From NCBI GenBank assembly GCA_017893485.1, contig CM030366.1, forward strand, positions 184,247,947 to 184,311,946: a stretch of DNA of 64,000 bases. The letters are read 5' to 3'. Below, piece after piece: positions 44,032 through 56,182 of this stretch. The position numbers were made by a program, and so were the translations under genes. Positions within the stretch are counted from its first letter, which is position 1; each line of letters begins with the position of its first letter. The DNA is from Hemerocallis citrina. Its lineage: Eukaryota; Streptophyta; Magnoliopsida; Asparagales; Asphodelaceae. Below the pieces are notes generated by a model that had not been told where the DNA came from, searched no databases, and saw nothing but the letters and a program-made list of their open reading frames with translations.

Positions 44032-44447
44032 TTAATCCATATATGTATATATATATATTAAGTATTCCTATCTATGTTATTGAATGTAATATTTTGGTAG
44101 TCATTTGTTTTAATTAATGCAATTTTATTTTCTAAGTATTATATTATTTGTATAATGGTCAATTTATAATAAAATATTATTTATTAATGTTAAATATTGA
44201 GGCATATTATTGGATCAATACATTAATTTTTTTTGTTTGTGGCTAATTGGTTAAATAGATAAATAGTGGGGAGTTAGAAGAGAATTAATTTAAAAAGTAG
44301 ATAAAAAAGAATATGCTGAGAATATTCCTTTTTGGAGTTAGAAATGGAGTTATGGATTGGAGATGAAGTTACTGTTTGATGTGACAGTTACTCCATTTTG
44401 GAGTAAAAGTTGCTCCAAAATAGAGTTGAGGGTTGGAGATGGCCTTA

Positions 44448-44592
44448 GTAATTGACTACGCTAAGCAATTTGATTTTGGGGGATTTAATTGGTTGACACC
44501 ACGAGGCTAAGAAGAAATGGGAAGGTGACATAACTAAGCGCATCACACAAATTGATGATGTGGCTAGGAATAAAATAAAAATAAAAAAAAAT

Positions 44593-44631
<39 letters not shown>

Positions 44632-45589
44632 CGGTTCTCACATGGTTCTCACCAAAAGAGTTCTCACTCGATCATTTTCCTATATATATATATCTTTGAA
44701 AATTTACGGGGTGTTACAGCTCAAGCACGCGGCGTTAGGGCTTGCAGCGGGAGTGCTACCAAGCAAAGGTATTGGGTGGCGTATGGCAAACTTGGGGTGG
44801 TCAGCACTGCCGTGGGGGAGGCCGAGGAGAAAGTAGGGGGATGGAGATTTTTGAATTTCAAAATTGGTTTTGAAATTCGATTTTGATCTGGGAAGTGATG
44901 TAGCAAGGGGGGAGATTTGAATTTCATGTCGAGTTTTGAAATTCAGGTGAACGGTGAGGAGCTCATAACATCCAAACTCGTCCCTAATATCCAAATTACA
45001 ACCGATTCACAATTAGCAGGAAAATGTGCCTTAGTTGGTGTGGGCGACTGTTGTTAGGAAAATTTATAGTTTGGGCTCTACTTTGACCTTGGTTGGTCAA
45101 AGTGATGGGTGCCTTTGGTTTCTTTCATGTCAGGGGGCTCGCAGGGATCAGGTGCGACGTCTACCATCGTTGCGAAGATGCGGTGAGAGCCCTCGAGGGT
45201 GAAGCGAGGGGATGAGAATGAGGACTCAATCTAGACATGGAGTTGTCAGATTGGTGGAGTGCCTGCGGTGTCTCTCATATGGTGCTTACACTTGTCGTTT
45301 GAGTCACTACGGGGGGCGACGAGGGAAAGCGTACGATAGTTGGAGAGGATAAACGGTGTACAAGCGAGAGACATAGTGAGATAATGAGCCTAAATTGGCA
45401 CGAGAAATTTGCTCTGCGGAGGCGGCCGATCAGTAGGACTAGATATCACTTTATTTTTTGTTTGTTGGTTGGGGTGTATGAGTTCCAGAATCCAGCCTGT
45501 TGGGAGCTGAACTTCATAAGCCTTATTTTTGGTTGTATGTTTTGTTAAATTCTCTTTACTGAAATGCGGGGGGTTTCTACGCACAGTTT
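44448..45589. other. Intergenic DNA with (TA)n microsatellite
   Basis: No gene was recognised. A (TA)n run of about 17 units is at 44596-44630. A GGGGTGTTACAGCTC motif at 44708 may be a retrotransposon remnant. The rest is unassigned. Confidence 0.35.
44596..44630. repeat. (TA)n microsatellite
   Basis: An uninterrupted TA run of about 17 units follows an A-rich tract. Confidence 0.95.
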
Positions 45590-47500
45590 AACGATAAAAA
45601 AAAAACTATTAGAAGTGTACCGAGATAATTGTGTATTATCTGATTTCTCATTACTATTGTTGATTGAACTAGGCTCATTTCCTCAAGCACCACCACGCTC
45701 TTTGTTTTATACTCCATCACATAGTCTTCCTCAAGGAATTTAGTTTTCATACTCACAAACACTTTCTAATCTTGTAGACTATATAAGTAACTCCTTTTAT
45801 TTCTTTCGAATACCCTACAAATAGATATTCTTGTGTTCTAGAGTCAAGTTTGTTCAAGTTTTCCATTGGAATCCGCACATGTGCTAGACTCCTTATATGT
45901 GAATATGGTTAAGTGAAGGCTTTTGTATCACAGCACAACTCTAGAGGAGTTTTACTAACAGATTTTGAAGGTGCTCGACTCAACAAGTAATTTGTTGTCT
46001 CTAGACTTCTAGTGCATATCCCCAAAAAGAAAGAGGTAGAGTGGAATATCTCATTAAAACCTAACCATGTCCAAAAGTAACTTGTTCCTTCTTCGTAACA
46101 CACCGTTTTGTTGGGGAGTATCGGGTGCAGTCAACTAGGATATCATCTTTTTTTGACAATAAATAGTCCTTGAAATCTCCGAAGAGGTATTCACCTCCTC
46201 GATCAGATCGAAGAGTGTTGATGTGCTCACCTATCTAATTTTCCACCTCATCCAGATATTCAAACTTGCTAAATGATTCAGACTTGTAAAGCATCAGGTA
46301 AACATAACCATATATAGAGTAATCCTTCGCAAAGGTTATGAAATACTCATAGGCTGCTCTTACTAGAGTTGATAAGGGACCACATACATCAGTGTGAACT
46401 AGTTCTAATCTTTTTCTGGCTCTCAACTCATTAGCCTTGTGAGGGTGTTTGGTCATTTTACCTTGTAAGCATGATTCATAGACTTTATAAGGTATCACCT
46501 CTAAGTGACTTAGTGCATCATCTTTTACTAGCTTTTGAATCCTATTTAGATTATTACGACTTATTCTGAGGTGCCAAAGATAAGTTTCCATTCACAGAAG
46601 GAACTTTTCGTTTAGGATCATTGGCTTCTATGTTTGTGCAAGAATGTTGGGCTTTAGTATGTAAAGATTATCTAACAATGTACTATCACAAATGAAAGAC
46701 TTGTTCATTTTAAAAAATAACTGCTTTATTGAATAAAACTGAATAATTTTTTTTTCTCGAAACAATAAATAGAAATAATGTTTATGTGCATGGCAGGTAC
46801 ATAAAGACAAACTTTTAAAACTAAAATTCTATAACCTAAAATCTGCAAAGAAACATCTCCTACTGCTTTCACCTTAACTTTAGAGTTTGAAACGAAATGG
46901 ATAAAACTATCTCCTTTATGCAGGCTTCTGCTCAGATGTAGCACCTGCATAGAATTGCAAACATGGTTAGTGCATCCCAATCTATACACCAAGCAGTTGT
47001 AGATCCAGCCACAAAACATGTTCCAATACCCATACATGTGTCTTTCTTGGCTAGGTACATCTAACACTATGGTTTCCTATGACCTTTCTTCCCGCAATAA
47101 AAACATTTCCGTATCCCATCTTTCTTCTTTTCTTGTCCACACCATTGGATGGTCATAAGGTCTTGTGAGTCTTCCCACCCTGCTTCTTCTTGCCTTTTGC
47201 TTCTGCCTTGTGCACAGAAATATTCACCTTAGAAGTAACTATTGGAGCCTTTGAAGTTTTCACCAACTGTTTTGCGTCCTGCAACAAACTCACAAACTCA
47301 CAAACTCAGCTAAAGTCAATGATTTGCCATTCATGCCATCATTCATCCTATAAGAGTTATATCTGGCCGACAGAGATTGCAAGATCATATCAACCTGACT
47401 TTCAGCATCAATTTTGGCTCCTTGGTTGATGCCCTCACAATCATATGACATATGGGTGATTCCCTTACAATCATTTGAACAAATGAACATATAATGGTCT
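45590..47500 (-). pseudogene. Copia gag-pol fragment (gag, protease, integrase)
   Basis: On the minus strand the order is: gag tail (DMILQSLSARYNSYRMNDGM, near 47380); a zinc-knuckle remnant (FYCGKKGHRK, near 47090-47110); a protease-region segment (LGCTNHVCNSMQ, near 46960); a GAG-pre-integrase segment (ETYLWHLRISRNNLNRIQKL, 46590); an integrase core (LELVHTDVCGPLST, near 46400, then LETTNYLLSRAPSKSVSKTP); and the end FLEEDYVMEYKTKSVVVLEE (45740). Many stops and frameshifts interrupt it. RT and RNase H are missing, as it is cut at about 45590, and no LTRs were found. It is an old fragment unrelated in position to the Copia LTR at 14.4-15.2 kb. Confidence 0.8.
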
Positions 47501-49137
47501 ACCGACCAGCATATCCATAGCAGGTGAACCCCTCATAGTCAAACATAACCGGTCTTATTGCATTCCTATTTTACAACGACCATAGTCTAAAGCAAAATTG
47601 CCCAAATCCTACCACTCATATACATGGACTAGTCTCTCTCAATACCCGCCACATTTTTCCCAACATATCCTAGGAACCACTATTAAATCTACCTCCATAC
47701 AAGGCATTAGTCCCCAGCGACCACTCCCCAAGCCCAAGGCCAAATAATCCAAATCATAGACTATAGAGGTTTCCAGTAAGATTATTGGATCTCATATTTT
47801 ACCCCTTTGTGGTTCCAATTCGCGCCTTGAGGATCCTCTACGTGTACTCAGGAGTGGTCATGAACCCCTAAACAAACAAAATAATGCTTCTGGCCCGCAT
47901 GAGCTAAAATTGTGAACAGCTTAATAAATACAAACAATAATCCACCCTTAAATTTCACACACTTGGACTCTCATACACATATACATAGAGTTGCCCTTGT
48001 TGTATTCGACCTCTAAGATCATATTACTCATGATCCGTGTATAACTTATTCGGTCCCTCATATGCATGTTGATCCAAATAAGATCGCTAAGACCCCCATA
48101 TGAGGGTAGTCAATGCATAAGTTTATAAATTTCTCCTCATTTTAATAAACCAGTATATTACAATGTAATTGCTTTTCTCCCTGATCGGTCTATAACTGTC
48201 GAATGTGTTCTCGGTGCAGTTCTAATATGTAATTAACATTGGCTTAGTTCTCGGCCATTGGAAGCATTGAACTCCGCCTAAAAAGTAAACCATTGCAACC
48301 TCCAGTGCAAGGAGAAGTCCATATCTATTTAAAAAAATCTAGTGAATATTTTTTGACCAACAGATTCGAAGTCCATATCTATTTAAAAAAATCTAGTGAA
48401 TATTTTTTGACCAACATATTCCTAGTACGCCCGGTGGGACTTTTAGCAACTTGCTACTCCTTCCACAGTGGTGCAAACCGATCATCAAAGCTACATTGAA
48501 CAAATCATCTCATACAAGCCTTCTCATATCCATGTAATATGACTATCGATTCAACGAAGAACATTCTGTTTAGAGTCATCAAGGCATGCCATGGTGGGGC
48601 CTCCATTCAATTTGGGATTCTCACTCATGAAGATCTCAACACCATTAACTTTGAGCAACCACTCATGGCTCAATCTCAACCAATTCTAAAAGACCTGGCC
48701 TTATCAACGGGGACACCCTCTTCTTCAGCTCGACCAACTGTGAAGATCTTAGCTTTGACAAGCTCTCCTACAACATCAGCATTCCGGTCGAACAGTAGGA
48801 AGAGCTAAAGGTTTCCATTGAGACAACCAAACTCAAACAAAAGAGCGACTATTACCGAGCTAACAAGTGTAATTGCTCTCCTAGAATTCCTGATTCGGGC
48901 AATGCCAAGAAGACCGCTCTACTAGCGGTGGGAGTCATCAACCGATATGAGGCGCTAACCAATCAGTCAATCGTCTCTCATGAGGGCAACATCGATAGGA
49001 TGGCCTCGGGGCCTCCCATGTCCTCACAAATGTACAAGATCTTCAAGGCAGTACAAAGAAAGAAAATGTTGCCTCGATAGGGGGCACATCCATCGCTGCA
49101 TTCTCTGGATGAAGCAGATGTACAATCTAGGGCCTGC
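47501..49137. other. Unassigned repeat-like DNA
   Basis: A 54-bp tandem duplication lies at 48314-48421. A Ser/Thr/Pro-rich open frame at 48539-48808 and a broken continuation to about 49080 could be the start of a retrotransposon polyprotein. No diagnostic motif is present, so no family is claimed. Confidence 0.3.
48314..48421. repeat. 54-bp tandem duplication
   Basis: Two nearly identical units each begin GAAGTCCATATCTATTT and end TTTTTTGACCAACA plus GATTC or TATTC. The second begins at 48368. Confidence 0.92.
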
Positions 49138-49451
49138 TAGGGGTGTAAAGTGAACATGACGGTTTGTCGTTCGTCCAAGTCCGGCTCGAGAAATGGCCCG
49201 ACCATGGACCGTTCGAATTGTTATACGAACTGAACTTGAACAAATTATTAGGTATGATTCTTTACTGAGCTCGAGCCGGACATAAGTCCGTCCGAGTATT
49301 ATTGCGGTCCGATGTTTTCTCGAACCGAGTCCGGACTATAAAAATTTTGTCCGACCTAAACCGAGCCGGATATAAATTCGTTCGAGTAGAATTTCGGTTC
49401 AAACTTGAATATATGGTTGTCCGATTCCGTCCAGTCCGATTTACAGCCCTA
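49138..49451. mobile_element. hAT-type MITE
   Basis: The ends TAGGGGTGTAAA and TTTACAGCCCTA are inverted repeats with one mismatch. The flanks GGGCCTGC (49130-49137) and GGGCCAAC (49452-49459) agree at six of eight positions, as an old 8-bp duplication would. The interior has repeated GTCCGGCTCGAG / CCGAGCCGGA words, a common subterminal pattern of this class. Confidence 0.7.
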
Positions 49452-49597
49452 GGGCCAACAACATATTAGAATGTTTGGGCGAATTGCTGGCAACACATAT
49501 TGTCTATATCTAAGTGATAAGAAAGTACTGGGACAAAGAATCAGGTTGGAATGATGGTATGAGGAGTATGTGACATGGCAATCCCAATAAAATAGGT

Positions 49598-52390
49598 TGT
49601 AACCCCTGTTTTCATTAAATTGTATTTTCAAATATTTTTCCGTATTTTAAATCAAACTATTCTCTTTTTAAATTAATATATTGTTCAAACTATTTTGTGA
49701 AGCCCAAAATCTGATTATTTAACTATTTTAGTACTTGAAATATTTGGAACCCAATTCTTATTATAAGCCCGGTAAATTAAATTATTTTGTATGAGCCAAA
49801 CCAATTGTTTAAATTAAACCCAATTGCCAAATTATTTATTTTGGGGCCCAATTCTATTTTTATTTAAATAATTAAATTGTTTGAGCCCGTGGACCAAGCC
49901 CACCTCCTATTGGGTCTTGATCCGCTTACCCAAACCCAAACTCTATTATTAACCAGATCCAACAATTAAACTCCTAAAATCTCTCATCTTTTAATTGATT
50001 GGGATAACAAATTTTGTTGCCCCTTTTTCTTCTCCACATAATTATCAGTGAATTGAATCTCCGTAACTCCCTCCCTAAAATTTCTCTACACCACAATTTC
50101 ATATTATTTCTATGCAAATATACTCCCTGTTTCCATACTCCCCCTATTCTCTCTCCCCGTCCCCCATAATCTCTCTCTCTCTCTCCCTTCTCTGTTAAAT
50201 CCAACAGACAAAATCCCAACAGATTAAATCAAACCCAACTCCTCCTCCTCCTTCCTCCCGCTCACCCATTATCGAAACCCAACTTCATCTTCATCCTCCT
50301 TCCCCCCGCTCGACCTTCTCCTCCGCTCCGCAACCCAGCCGCGGCCGTCAAGCTCGCCCCACCATCGCCTCCCATTGCGACCCAGTCCCGTCGCTGTACC
50401 CCCTCCATGCCGCTCCTCCGCAGCGACAGCATCGGCGGCCTCTCCCCTCTTTCTCCCGTCCATCTCAGCACGCCACGACGCCGACGCCTCAACTCCAGCG
50501 CCTCCGCCAGTCGCGTTGTGCTCCTCCCGACGCAACACAGGCGACATCGCGCCCATGAGCACAGTCGCGCCCCTGCCTCCTCCACCTAGCCGCGGTCGCC
50601 CCCTGTTCGCCGTGCCGCCAGCGCCGCCGTCAGCCTCGCGCCGCAGTCCAGTCGTCACCATCGCCGAGATCAAATCCCTCTCTCGTGCTCTGTTTTGAAG
50701 GAGGGAAGAAGAAGAGGCCGGGATTCAATCTCAGCCGTCGATCTTCATCATGATCATCATGATTGAGTTCTTTGATCATCCTTGATTAAGAGCCGTTCAT
50801 TGGATCTTGATTTTCATCTTCGATTATGGACCGTTGGATTTGATCGCGAACTGATCTTGATCAGATCTGATCTTTTCAGCCAGATCGGATCTCATCCGTC
50901 CAATCCGATCGTGATCATCAGCTCAGATCGAAGCAGATCCAGCCGTCCGACCGTCTCGATCTTGATCTTCCATCAAGATCCGCTCCGGATCCAACCCTGT
51001 GTGCTGTTTTGCACGTGTCCCGTACGTGCGCGTGTCCGTACTAGTGCCTCGTCTCTCGGGATTTGCATCCCGTATTGGTTCGTGTTTGGACTCACCGTCG
51101 TTAAGGCAAGTATCTCTTGTACCACTTTATTTTTCTAGTACAAGCCATTTGACAAAATACCGCAAGTATATTATTCTTTTGACTCCAATTCGCATCCATA
51201 AGTCGAATTGACATCCGTTTACATTTCTAATCCGTCGATCCTGTATTCACATATGATCGTGAATATTTTGTTACCCTAAGCATGACACAAACACAAATAA
51301 ATACACCCAAATGTACTCTTAGAATTATAGATGTTTTTGTGCAGGAATGTTTCACCCGTGACAGTAGTTATATATGAATATGGACATCTTGTTCTTGTTG
51401 GTTAAATTAAAATAAAAGTAACAAGCCGGGGTATAAGGGAAAGATTTAAGTAGTGGGCAATATAGAAGAGCGTACTCGGACGGGAGCTCGTGGTTTCCCG
51501 ACGCAAGTTGCAATTACAAGTTGCAAGATTGCGAATGACAAGTTTACATGTTTGCACGTTACAAGTTTACACTCTACATGTTTCACGTTACAAGTTTGCA
51601 CGTATCTTTGATACAATATTGAATGTACATGTTTTTCCTGAGTACGTGACCTATAAAACCCACCACTAAATCTAAACGAAATTGTATGACTGTAGCAACC
51701 ATGTAATAAAAATATGGGGTGCATGAAGTGCTACCTAGATAGAATCAAGACATTAGACATAAGAATAACACGTGCATTTTCATGATCCAACCATATGTTA
51801 CATGTTCATGTTGATTCGATACTTGATTAATTGTTTTATTCGTCACTTGTTTCGTAATGCCATGTTCATATCATGTTTACATGTTGTATTTTGTTCCTAT
51901 TTCGTAATTATTGATTCCTTACTCTTTTCCTGTCTATCTTTTATTTTATTTTTGTTCCGTTTCCCTTAGCTTGTACTCCCCTTGCGGCCCGTAACTTGTA
52001 TTAACGGGTCTCCTTGTTTTCCTTTCTTTTCTTTTGTTATAATATACTTGCAGGCCCGAATGGAGAATTACCAGAAGGTGTCGCCGACCAAGTGCTCTAG
52101 TTATTTATTTTCATGTTATCCTAATTTGTGTTTTATTTCATGGACTCTTTATTTGTAATTCGGGCTTGTTTGACCCGCAATAATTTGTGTTTCCTTCCCA
52201 GTTGTTGGTTATTTTTATGGACTATGTCATGAATTTTCATTATCAAATTGTGATTTATATGCCTGCGTGGATTGTTTTATTATCTTGTTGTTGAGTTTAC
52301 TTGTACAGCTTATGAATGGTGTGTTCGCACCATTCGCTGGGCCTTAGTCTCGCGCCCGAATTTCCATGTTTTGGGAAGCGGGGCGTGACA
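49598..52390. repeat. Solo LTR of a Gypsy-type element (2.8 kb)
   Basis: It begins TGTAACCCCTGTTTTC and ends GGGGCGTGACA, flanked by TAGGT on both sides (49593-49597 and 52391-52395), a perfect 5-bp target duplication. There is no internal region or second LTR, so the element was reduced to one LTR by recombination. The termini resemble Tekay/Del-like chromovirus LTRs. A GC-rich stretch (50240-50700) with long overlapping open frames on both strands lies inside, flanked by CT-rich DNA. It is probably LTR leader sequence and not a gene. Confidence 0.85.
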
Positions 52391-52425
52391 TAGGTACAGA
52401 AAGAAATGTGCCTGACCTTTTTTTT

Positions 52426-52442
52426 AACCTCATACATCCCAC
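52426..52442 (+). repeat. Target site duplication, LINE copy 2 (left)
   Basis: AACCTCATACATCCCAC is repeated exactly at 54612-54628 after the A-tail. Confidence 0.92.
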
Positions 52443-53307
52443 TCTCTTCAATCTTGCTGTTGATGGATCGAGAACCAAACTTTGGACCGATCTCTGGTTA
52501 GGCAACATCTCCTTTGCCTCAGCTTATCCCGCTCTCTTCAATCTTGCTGCTTTTCCAGAGGCTTCTGTAGAGGAATCGTTTGTCTGGGTTAATGCATCAA
52601 GGGTCTGGTGTATCCCTTTTGTTTCCCCTTTACCTCCCCATCTTGTTTTGGATCTGCAACAATTGGTTGCTTCTCTCGATCTCTTCGAGTGGAAACTCAC
52701 GGAGGACATTGCTTGGCGTTGGAATGCCTCTGGAATTTTCTCAGTTAACTCTTTCTACAAGTTCCTCAATTTCCGAGGCATTGCTTCCCCTGCTGCAGAT
52801 TTCATCTGGAAATCCTGCGCTCCCCTCAAGGTTAAAATTAATTCTTGGTTGGCCATCAACAACAAGCTTCTCACGGTCCAGGTTCTGAACAAAAGGAATT
52901 TAGCATGGGGTCAGCCCTGCTCTCTCTGCTTGGAGGCCTCCGAAAATGTGGACCATCTTTTCGTCGAATGCTCGTTCATTCGTCCTCTTTGGAAATTAGT
53001 GTCTCTTGCGTGGACCAATCCAGCTCTTCCTCCCAACCTTCTATCATGCTGGAAATCACCTTCGTGTCTTCCCAAATATAGTAAGGGTTGGTACCTTTCT
53101 GTCCACATTATCATCTGGATTACCTGGATGGAAAGAAATCGCCGGATTTTCACTCATAAGGCTTCCTCTATTTCCTCCCTCATAGAGGATCTGTTATTTC
53201 TTTTTAAATTTTGGACTTCTCTACTTAAAGATGATAAGCGTCAAGTTTATTACTTCCACCGCTTAGATGAATCCCTTAATGTTCTTTCTAGACTCAACAC
53301 ACTATAA
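52443..53307 (+). pseudogene. LINE ORF2 C-terminal fragment, zf-RVT domain intact
   Basis: The fragment has about 287 codons without a stop. It begins within the pre-zf-RVT region (SRTKLWTDLWLGN) and includes DIAWRWNASGIFSVNSFY and the zinc-binding zf-RVT unit CSLCLEASENVDHLFVECS, with all Cys and His positions present. It then has IIIWITWMERNRRIF and ends LSRLNTL-stop. No RT or endonuclease domain is present, because the insertion is 5'-truncated, so it cannot mobilise itself. The same frame is open upstream to 52366 through flanking host DNA and the end of the solo LTR. Confidence 0.88.
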
Positions 53308-54611
53308 CTTTCTCTTGCTAATTACCCTTTATTTATTTCTTATTATTTCGCTGTTCAATCTTAACCCTTATCTTGCTTTATATTTATGGGTTGTGTTTTT
53401 TGTCGCTCTCACTTTCGTTTCTGTTTTACTGCGACTATTGCAGGAGTGAGCGATTAGCTTTTGCTGAGCCTATGGGACCTTCCTATGCCTTTTGTTTTTT
53501 GGCTGTGCTCGGTTGAGTCTCTGGCTCTGGACCTTTTGTTGTCGCCTGGTTTTGGTCGGATTTCCTCTAGGTGGCTGACCTCTGGTTATTAAGCATCTAC
53601 TTATCCATGTTTCTTTGATTTCCTTTGTTTTTTCTCTCTGGCTGGTGGTTGGTTTCTGGCGTTCTATGTTTCTTTAGTTTATGGCGGTCTGTGATTTCAA
53701 GTTAGGTGGGTGAGCGTGAGGATGTATTGTTGTTACGTTCTATCTCCTTGACTTGTAATCATTAACGAGTTAAACTACTTTGGTTTATCTCTAATCTGTT
53801 TTTATTACGTATGTTCATTGGAGTAGTTTTCTATCTTCCTTGGTGTGTGCTGCTCTCGCTGTTTACTGCCATTTTTATGATGCTTATGGTTTGTTTATCT
53901 GATCTACTATATTGGTTAGCTTGCTTTGGTTTTCGATGCCTTTTAAGGCTGCTGAGCTTTGAATAGCCCTTCAGGCCTCTATGCTGGGGTTTTTTGATGC
54001 CTTTTAAGGCTGCTGAACTTTGAGTTGCCCTTCAGGCTTCTTTGCTTTGAGGCTTCGGTACTTAGGGTTGTGGTTCAGTTTGTTCGGCATGCTGATTGTT
54101 ATTTTGAGTTGTGCTTGATTCCCTTTTCTTTATTTGTGGCTCAATTGTGGCTTGCTGCGAGCTCACGCCCCTGCCTTTTTTCGCTCTGAGTTGGCCGAGC
54201 GCTTGAGTCGTTTTCCATCGGTGCTGCGCCCTTCACCCAATCATTTGGGGTCTGCCATGCTCATCTTGCTCCATCCTTTGCGCCAGTGTGCTGATCCCAG
54301 CCTGCCCGTACATTCGTCAGCTGCTTCCTTGCCCTCCGTTCAAGTGTTTCTGGCCTTGCTTCAGAGTGTTGGTGCTTGCGCTCCCCGACCGAACCAGATT
54401 CCTTGACGTTTGCTCTCTTCTTTCTGTCTGTTTTGTATCTCTTTGTCAGCATTCGTCTAATTGTATTATTAGCTAGTTATCTTTGTTAGACTGCTCCTTT
54501 TGTTTTACTTCTGGTAAAACCATCCATGTTGATATTGTACAGTTATATTTTTGATCTATATATTTTTTGATCGGGTTGGAGTCGGTTGACTCTATCCGCT
54601 TACATCAAAAA
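52443..54611 (+). mobile_element. 5'-truncated L1-type LINE, younger copy
   Basis: The 2.17 kb insertion is flanked by a perfect 17-bp duplication and ends in CATCAAAAAA. The first 865 bp are an uninterrupted ORF2 C-terminus. The remainder is 3' UTR, with a 61-bp tandem duplication at 53935-54052 (GATGCCTTTTAAGGCTGCTG units). The 3' tail GTTGACTCTATCCGC is shared with the LINE at 19295-21196, but the open frame shows that this copy has decayed less. Confidence 0.93.
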
Positions 54612-56182
54612 AACCTCATACATCCCACATTCTCTTAATAATTCTATACCGACAAGAAAAGACAGTGTATCAAAAGATTTAACTCAAAAAAAAAAAATTG
54701 AAACAAAAAGTTTATCAGAAAATAAGGAAGGGTAAGAATTGGAAGTTCAGTTGAATGTACTACACAACAGTGATGACTTTACTGCTGGTGTTGTGTTGAC
54801 CGTTACCGACTATCTGGTGTCCACAAGTGATTAATGGCTTTTCAAAGGTTTGACTGAATCTTAATACATATGGTGTTCACAAGTAATTAATAATCTTTCA
54901 AAGATTTGACTGCTTTTTTGAATCTATTAGCGTGTAAAACAGTGTGAAAGCAGTAAAAAAAACAAATATACACTTTGCATTTTGCTTTTTTTGAGTTAGG
55001 ACTTTAGATAAACTTTCAACTCAAAGCGATGTGCTTTTAGATTGGATAAACTTTGAACTCAATAACATTGGTGCTCAAACCTGGACTTGACCAGATTCTT
55101 TGCTCCTTAAAGATCATTTGTAGTTGTTGTCTAAAATGCCAAAATTTTTAACGGAAAAAAAAATTATTGTAGCTGTTGACTATATACCAAAATTTTTGGT
55201 TTGAGAAGAACAGCAGTCGGTTATATTTGAGAGAGCATATAGGAATTTAGAAAATATTGATCTTTCGACCGTTCATCTAAAAAAAAATTGAATCGGACGA
55301 AAGATCATCTTACGTTGTTTTAATTTTTTTATTTTTAATATATATTGTACGGGAAATTATTTTCCGTCCGTCGATTTTAAAATAATAATAATAATAATTC
55401 TCGGATGGGAGATGATCTCTCTATTATGGGTATATATTAGGATTTAATTGAAATTTAATTAAAATTTAAGATTTATTTAAACTTTAATTAGCATTAAATT
55501 ATGAGTTAATTATGATTAAATTAGGAGTTAGTTTGGAAAAAATTCTTGGACGAGAAATGATTTTCGATTTGTGGTTAATTTTTTTTTTAAAAAAATATCC
55601 TTAGATAGGAAATAGTTTCTGGTCCGACGTATTTTTTTTGATGAATTGGATAGAGCCAAATGACTCCAGCCATCAATAAATATATTAATCAATAAAGTCC
55701 GACGTGTTTTAACAATTTTTTTCATATGCTCTGACTCCTTTTCTAGTAATAAGCAACAAGCAGTCTTCGCTGCTCTCACTGCCTCTCAAAATTCAATACA
55801 CAGAGCCAGGGGCGTCAGTTTGGCACAGTGAACAATTGGAAAACAGCAACAAAATTAAAGAAAGAAATTAAGAGAAATCTACGATATGCGTGTTTTGATA
55901 TTTTCCTTAAATACCATACGCGTGTTCAGATGACGACACATTTTTCAATTTTTCATTCAACCCCCATATTTCCCTCTTCATTTCATTCACTACCTTCCCC
56001 AAAACACAAAGGATAGAAACAGAGGAATATGTGCCCATAAAAGGACTATACAAACTTAAAAAAGGAAAGAAACACTGAAAGGGAGCAAGCTGTGATTCTT
56101 TCCTTCTTCTCTTCTCTCATCCCTTTTGATATCAACCCTCATCTCAAACAAATTTCTTTCGACTTTTTTGTTTTGTTTGGAG
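54612..56182. other. Intergenic DNA and 5' region of the transporter gene
   Basis: It starts with the LINE target duplication and is AT-rich with short A and T runs. It contains the 66-bp LINE-tail insertion at 55631-55696. A TATA-like CATAAAAGG at about 56035-56043 lies about 140 bp before the transporter start codon and could set transcription. The CT-rich leader after it is typical of a plant 5' UTR. Confidence 0.4.
55631..55696 (-). mobile_element. Minute LINE 3'-tail insertion with TSD
   Basis: GTCCGACGT occurs at 55622-55630 and again at 55697-55705. Between them, the minus strand reads GGAGTCATTTGGCTCTATCC, then AATTCATCAAAAAAAA. This resembles the 3' tails of the two larger LINEs (GACTCTATCCG...CATCAAAAA). 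It is a severely 5'-truncated copy of about 66 bp, inserted on the minus strand. Confidence 0.7.

Larger units (their letters stand above)
40756..44444. mobile_element. PIF/Harbinger DNA transposon, 3.7 kb
   Basis: Perfect 15-bp terminal inverted repeats, GGCCATCTCCAACCC and GGGTTGGAGATGGCC, are flanked by TTA on each side (40753-40755 and 44445-44447), the standard Harbinger target duplication. Two divergent genes lie inside: ORF1 (minus) and a DDE transposase (plus). They are separated by an intergenic promoter region with a 58-bp minisatellite. The left subterminal region is dense in GGCG/CGCC palindromes. ORF1 is intact. The transposase carries two stop codons. Confidence 0.95.

Noticed and set aside
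50262..50698. A GC-rich gene on either strand
   Set aside because: The long frames on both strands reflect base composition; the region lies inside a solo LTR with clean ends and a TSD.
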